A stretch of 9,899 bases of DNA from Chloroflexota bacterium. GTDB taxonomy: Bacteria > Chloroflexota > Anaerolineae > Anaerolineales > Villigracilaceae. The position numbers and the translations under genes were made by a program. Shown piece by piece: positions 6,124-9,899 of the stretch. The first letter of the stretch is position 1. Each line of letters opens with the position of its first letter. The notes under the pieces are model-generated. The model saw only the letters and a program-made list of their open reading frames with translations, had not been told where the DNA came from and searched no databases. The stretch is taken from assembly GCA_016191985.1 (NCBI GenBank), contig JACPVB010000222.1, forward strand, positions 1 to 9,899, in the 5' to 3' direction.

Positions 6124-9100
6124 TCAATGGCTGATTGCAACGCGGTTGCGGCCTTTGTGCTTGGCTACATACATGGCCTGGTCGGCACGCGCGATCAGCA
6201 TTTCCAGATTGGTTGTGTTTTCATCCCGACATGCCACCCCCAGACTCGCGGTTACATTTATTTCCAGCTCTTCACTTATGCGGATGGGCAGGTTTGCGAT
6301 TGCCTTGCGCAGGCGTTCAGCCACAATCTGGCAGGCCTTCACGCTGGTGTCGGGCAGAAGGATAATGACCTCCTCGCCGCCATACCGACCGATGTAATCT
6401 ATTTCACGGATGCAGCCTTTACAGCGATTTGCAAACTCGCACAGAATCAGGTCGCCGGCGGAGTGTCCGTGTTCATCGTTTATATTTTTAAAATGGTCGA
6501 GATCGAGCATGATTGCCGAAAACGAGTGATCCAAACGAATCGACCTTGCGAACTCAACTTTGCCCAGTTCGAACAATCCGCGGCGGTTGTACAAGCCGGT
6601 TAATGGATCGGTAATCGCCTGGGTTTGAGTCTCCTGGAAGATGCGCGCGTTCTCCAGCGCAACCGCCACCTGGTTTGCAAATTCGGCGGCAATCTTGGCA
6701 TCATCTTCTGAAAAATCATCAGGCTCCGAACTGTCGATGGCGAGCAAGCCAATGGTTTTTCCCTGAAATATCAGCGGCACTCCCAGCCATGAGCGGATGT
6801 GGTTGTGCGGCGGTTCGTTGAATTTTTTATATACTTTCCAGGTTTCCGGGAGGCGGTACGGCATGCCGGTTTCTATGACGACGCTGTTGGGGTTGTCGCC
6901 GGGGACTGGAAACCGCAGGCCGATCACGTCGTCTATATTTTTCCAGCCGCGCCCGCCGATGATATACAATTCGTTCCCGTCCAGCAATTGGACGGACGCG
7001 CTGTCGTATGGAACGACCTCATTAAGCTGATCCAGAATATGTGAGACGGCCTGGTCCATTTGAAGTTTCTCTGTAACAGCCGCGCTGGCTTTTCGCAGTG
7101 TTTCGGAAGTAACCGCCCGTTTCTGCGCCTGCTCCACTGCCTGAAATTTTTCGAGCGCGAGCGCAATCAGCGCGGATGCCTGTTCGCAGATCGAGATTTC
7201 TTCCGGTTGAAAGCGATGGGGTTTATCAAAGGAAAGCAGGACGCTTCCCAATTTTTTGTCCATCACCTTCAGGGGAAGCACAAGCACGGAAACGACTGTG
7301 AAGCTTTCTATAATACGCCGATCCGCATAGGGTGTTGTCTTCGTATCTTCAATCACAAGCGTATGACCAAGCGTCAGCGCAGATTCGGTAAAGGTGCGTT
7401 CGCCGGGTTGGAGGTTTAGGGAAGAATATTTGTCCTTGAGTGCGCCATACGCAACAAGGGGGATGGCCCGCTTGCTGGTTTCATCCCACAGGGTTAGGAA
7501 ACATCCGTCCGCATGGATCAACTCTCCCAACCGGTTCACAACGGTTTGCGCCATATTGTTTAGGTTATCCGCTTGCAGGGATATGGTGACGATCTCATGC
7601 AGTAAATTCAAGGTGTGCTGGCGGCGGATCAATTTTTGTTCCGTGCGGGCGCGCGACTCGGCTGAACCAAAAATATTGGCGGCAGTGTGAAGAGCCTCCA
7701 GTTCGGTGCTTGTCCAGTCGCGTTCCACGAAACATTCATCGAACATGATGAAGCCCCACCATTGCGAGTCCACAAAGATGGGCATGGCGGCGATGGAGAG
7801 ACTCCCCAGCGTTTGAAACAATTCCTGCTCCTGCTGTGGAAAATCGCGCGTTCTTCCGTGGATGGAATTTCCAAGCGAGAGATTGTCTTCCCACCTCCCA
7901 AACCCCAACTTGCGAAACGCAAAATGTTGTAATGCGGGGTTCTTGAGCTGCGGGGGGACCCTGGGGTCTGCCCATTCATAGCATAAGCTGGTACGGATAA
8001 CTCCTTCCTCGTCCATATAATTCATCGCCACATAAACGCGACAGACATTCGCGGCCTGTCCGATCTTCTCCAATACCCCGGGAACATTCTGCTCCCATGC
8101 GGATTCTTTTAAGAATTGTTCCGCCGCCATGCTGATGGCAGACATGATCGATTGGCGGCGGGCCAATGCCAGTTCTGTTTCTTTACGTTCTGTAATATCG
8201 TGCAAAATGATGATGCTGTCGGAATTGTTCAAAGACGAGACCGGGGAGACGGTCAACTCGTAAACTTTTGCCTGCTTGCCCTCCCCGAGCATGATCTCAG
8301 CCCGCTGTTCGTTACCGGTCAAATACGGTGAGAGCTTTTCAGCATATGGCTCCGACACCTGGGAAAGCGGCTGGCCGAGCGCGTCGTTCTCCGTGCGGTT
8401 GAAAAGTTTTTCCATGATCGGGTTGAGGTATAAAATTCGCCCCTGCGGATTTAAAACAATTACGCCGTCCTTCATGCTCTCTAATACGGTCAGGTGCTCA
8501 GGCGGCAATACCTCGAGCAGGCGATATTTGATGATCGCCCATGAAAGCCCAAGCGCTGCCGGTAAAAAGAACAAGGGCGTGACGTCAAGATTTTTAATCG
8601 GGTTGATGCCGATGACGAAGATCAGGTTCCCGACCAGGGGGAGGAGCATTCCCAGAACGACAAAACTAATTTGAATGCGATAAATCCTCGGTCTTTGCAG
8701 CAATTCAATGATCAACAGGACGTTCGTGAACGCCAAAATGATATAGGAATAAACGCTGTGTACCCAAAAGAAAACCCCGAAGCGGATATCCAAAAGCCGT
8801 AGCCCGCGCACCGCTGACAGGGTCTCCCTGTCCCACATCAAATGGTGATATTCGTTGGTCCAGACGAGGAGCAGGGTCAGGCTGGGAATCACCCATAGCA
8901 AAAGCCGGATACGCGGGGTGAGCAGGTGGCTTTTGCCTGTAAATTCAAGCGCAAAGAACAGCAGATAAACGGGCAGGGAAACAATTCCGAAATATTCAAT
9001 TTTTAGAATGAACAGTTTTGCGGGCAGAGTGGGGAGGAATATCTCAAGGCTGTACAGAAACGCCCAGATGGAGATGGCAAGCATCACCCATGCAAATGGC

Positions 9101-9207
9101 GTCACTGCCACAGCGGGTCTCTTGCGCCAGGCATACAACCCCAGCCAGGCGTATGGGATTGCGGCGACCAGATAAACCAAAGCAACATAAAGATTAAGAT
9201 TAATCAT
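6124..9207 (-). CDS. Membrane-bound diguanylate cyclase (7TM-PAS-3xGAF-GGDEF)
   Basis: The 1027-residue protein makes the second messenger c-di-GMP from GTP. Seven hydrophobic segments (about residues 8-26, 37-56, 66-88, 97-116, 142-168, 178-200, 208-227) match the 7TM sensor of some histidine kinases. A PAS domain (235-345, ending HDITERK) follows, then three GAF-type regions (about 375-520, 545-690, 715-855). The GGDEF domain (865-1025) has DPLTGLYNRR, DLDHFKNINDEHGHSAGD and the active loop GGEEV at 943-947, where F is replaced by V. The catalytic acidic residues remain. RxxD (R934-D937) five residues before the loop is the inhibitory I-site, so product feedback is likely. The ATG at 9205-9207 has no clear Shine-Dalgarno. 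No EAL or HD-GYP domain is present. Ligands of the sensors are unknown. Confidence 0.92.
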   Translation of the reverse strand: MINLNLYVALVYLVAAIPYAWLGLYAWRKRPAVAVTPFAWVMLAISIWAFLYSLEIFLPTLPAKLFILKIEYFGIVSLPVYLLFFALEFTGKSHLLTPRIRLLLWVIPSLTLLLVWTNEYHHLMWDRETLSAVRGLRLLDIRFGVFFWVHSVYSYIILAFTNVLLIIELLQRPRIYRIQISFVVLGMLLPLVGNLIFVIGINPIKNLDVTPLFFLPAALGLSWAIIKYRLLEVLPPEHLTVLESMKDGVIVLNPQGRILYLNPIMEKLFNRTENDALGQPLSQVSEPYAEKLSPYLTGNEQRAEIMLGEGKQAKVYELTVSPVSSLNNSDSIIILHDITERKETELALARRQSIMSAISMAAEQFLKESAWEQNVPGVLEKIGQAANVCRVYVAMNYMDEEGVIRTSLCYEWADPRVPPQLKNPALQHFAFRKLGFGRWEDNLSLGNSIHGRTRDFPQQEQELFQTLGSLSIAAMPIFVDSQWWGFIMFDECFVERDWTSTELEALHTAANIFGSAESRARTEQKLIRRQHTLNLLHEIVTISLQADNLNNMAQTVVNRLGELIHADGCFLTLWDETSKRAIPLVAYGALKDKYSSLNLQPGERTFTESALTLGHTLVIEDTKTTPYADRRIIESFTVVSVLVLPLKVMDKKLGSVLLSFDKPHRFQPEEISICEQASALIALALEKFQAVEQAQKRAVTSETLRKASAAVTEKLQMDQAVSHILDQLNEVVPYDSASVQLLDGNELYIIGGRGWKNIDDVIGLRFPVPGDNPNSVVIETGMPYRLPETWKVYKKFNEPPHNHIRSWLGVPLIFQGKTIGLLAIDSSEPDDFSEDDAKIAAEFANQVAVALENARIFQETQTQAITDPLTGLYNRRGLFELGKVEFARSIRLDHSFSAIMLDLDHFKNINDEHGHSAGDLILCEFANRCKGCIREIDYIGRYGGEEVIILLPDTSVKACQIVAERLRKAIANLPIRISEELEINVTASLGVACRDENTTNLEMLIARADQAMYVAKHKGRNRVAISH

Positions 9208-9335
9208 GGTTTTCTAAAAACATTTTATGCTTTATTCGATTTGTTTTTCCTTACAAATAAATCGTAATCTGTCTTTTTTATCATTTTTGTTATTTTGCTT
9301 GAACTTTGCTACCGTACAAATCCCTCGCGAAAAAC

Positions 9336-9408
9336 TCTGGAGTCGGGCAACTTGCTGCCCAAAATTCCCATCAGCACCCACAGGGCAAGTGAGCTGATGG
9401 AGTCCAGA
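9336..9408 (-). ncRNA. Possible structured RNA or hairpin upstream of the cyclase gene
   Basis: On the - strand an outer stem TCTGGACTC/GACTCCAGA (8 of 9 pairs) encloses two further stems. One is CCATCAGC with GCTGATGG (9393-9400 with 9368-9375, 17-base loop). The other is GGGCA-GCAAGT-TGCCC (9345-9360). The final arm is followed by GTTTTT. The layout is that of a three-way junction about 130 bases before the cyclase ATG. No known riboswitch motif was recognised. It could also be a terminator or a repeat. Confidence 0.35.
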
Positions 9409-9555
9409 ATCGTGATCTACTGATTATATGAAATTCCCCATAAAGAGCTGTAGGGGCGACCCATTCAGGAAGGACAAAATATTTGACAAATCATGAAGAG
9501 CTGTCCTTACAACGTAAAGTCAGATATTAAAATTTGTTACCGTACATCGCGCCAA

Positions 9556-9680
9556 TTATGTCGTTGCGAGCCGCCGTTCGTGCTTTTCGGCGGCGAAGCA
9601 ATCTCATTTTCAACTGAAATATCCCTCGAACAGGAGGTTGCTTCGTCGGAAAGAGCAAAACCCTCCTCGCAACGACATAA
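9556..9680. repeat. 125-base MITE/REP-like palindrome
   Basis: The ends are perfect 15-base inverted repeats, TTATGTCGTTGCGAG (9556-9570) and CTCGCAACGACATAA (9666-9680). Pairing continues inside with mismatches: GGCGAAGCAATCTC opposite GAGGTTGCTTCGTC, and the GCTTTTCGG region opposite the GGAAAGAGC region, down to a small central loop. The words TTGCGAG and GCGAAGCAATC are those of a short palindromic repeat seen in many environmental bacterial genomes. It has no coding capacity, and mobilisation by a transposase elsewhere is possible. Confidence 0.75.
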
Positions 9681-9705
9681 ATTAAACTCCAGCATAAAAA
9701 CCTGG

Positions 9706-9899
9706 TTAGAGGATCACCTTTTGCGGGGAGACTACGTACTGCCACCAATTGTTATGGATGCCATTCTTGCGTCCTGCCACGCAGGGAAAATGGCTGAACC
9801 ACCATTTGTGATGCGCGCGGATCTCGCCATTGCCCCACTCGGCGGAGTTGACGACCCGCACATCCCCTTTAAAGTTGGGGAAGTTCAAACGCCAGTCGT
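9706..9899 (-). CDS. Unidentified protein, C-terminal end only
   Basis: The frame stays open from the window edge to TAA at 9706-9708 and gives the last 63 complete residues. There is no need for a start inside the window; a TTG at 9886-9888 is only an internal codon. The tail is rich in aromatic residues and histidine, with GDVRVVNSAEWGNGEIRAHH, KWWFSHFPCVAGRKNGIHNN and WWQYVV. I do not recognise the family. The paired WW motifs and HFP/NNWW spacing look like a folded domain rather than chance reading, since the frame is not repetitive. A secreted or enzymatic protein is possible but not shown. Confidence 0.6.
   Translation of the reverse strand, partial: DWRLNFPNFKGDVRVVNSAEWGNGEIRAHHKWWFSHFPCVAGRKNGIHNNWWQYVVSPQKVIL

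Larger units (their letters stand above)
9208..9705. other. 498-base non-coding stretch
   Basis: No gene with convincing features is seen between the cyclase start and the stop of the next gene. The part nearest the cyclase (9208-9300) is AT-rich and includes TAAAAT at 9222-9227 (- strand), a weak -10-like word without a -35 box. Further out are a nested stem structure (9336-9408), two imperfect 17-base direct repeats (9302-9318, 9530-9546), two copies of AAGAGCTGT (9443-9451, 9496-9504), an inverted pair AAGGACA/TGTCCTT (9470-9476, 9502-9508) and the long palindrome at 9556-9680. The small frame at 9527-9748 (- strand) is mostly repeat sequence and is not called. Confidence 0.6.

Noticed and set aside
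7950..7966. GACCCTGGGGTC palindrome inside the cyclase gene as a further inserted repeat
   Set aside because: It is short, and the encoded residues (DPRVPPQ) fit the surrounding GAF-linker sequence, so chance is sufficient.
9376..9390. CCACAGGGCAA on the + strand, reminiscent of the start of the c-di-GMP-I (GEMM) riboswitch
   Set aside because: The second conserved segment (GACGCAAAGC type) is missing downstream, and the strand points away from the cyclase gene.
9483..9511. TTGACA at 9483-9488 as a + strand promoter
   Set aside because: The -10 position reads CTTACA and no + strand gene follows.
9527..9748. A 73-residue frame on the - strand
   Set aside because: Most of it is the palindromic repeat at 9556-9680 and it overlaps the end of the neighbouring gene; there is no ribosome binding site.
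1..9899. CRISPR array, tRNA or rRNA genes, transposase or phage genes
   Set aside because: No regularly spaced direct repeats, no cloverleaf or rRNA-like segments and no such proteins were found on either strand.

Overview
The window looks like chromosomal DNA of an environmental bacterium, most likely of the phylum Chloroflexota (Anaerolineae-like). That placement is an inference from the general look of the proteins, the possible leaderless genes, the large 7TM/PAS/GAF diguanylate cyclase and the many short palindromic repeats between genes. No marker gene proves it. There is no rRNA, tRNA, CRISPR array or insertion sequence with a transposase.

Layout: (1) the last codons of a YitT-family membrane protein on the + strand (2-82), then a convergent hairpin region. 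(2) On the - strand, an EamA/DMT transporter overlaps era (Era GTPase) by four bases. (3) A palindromic repeat follows (about 1990-2095). (4) A - strand series runs from right to left: cysH (APS/PAPS reductase), a DUF433 antitoxin, a DUF5615 PIN-like toxin, then an Elp3-type radical SAM/GNAT tRNA-modification enzyme. Gaps are short (37 nt, a 4-nt overlap, and 4 or 37 nt), so they may share a transcript. (5) Divergent from cysH is a + strand class I methyltransferase whose layout resembles Trm9/ALKBH8. (6) A cluster of four small hairpins separates it from a convergent 1027-residue diguanylate cyclase on the - strand. (7) A 498-nt non-coding stretch follows, with a structured element, direct repeats and a 125-nt MITE-like palindrome. 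(8) The window ends in the C-terminus of an unidentified - strand protein.

Most notable points: two genes carry palindromic repeat-like segments kept in frame (elp3 at 3134-3204 and the methyltransferase at 5509-5564). The cysH/methyltransferase spacer holds mirror-image TATAAT boxes, each six bases from an ATG, which suggests paired leaderless promoters around nested palindromes. Elp3 and a Trm9-like methyltransferase sit close together, which raises the possibility of a bacterial cm5U-to-mcm5U wobble-uridine pathway. The last point is a hypothesis and not shown by the sequence.
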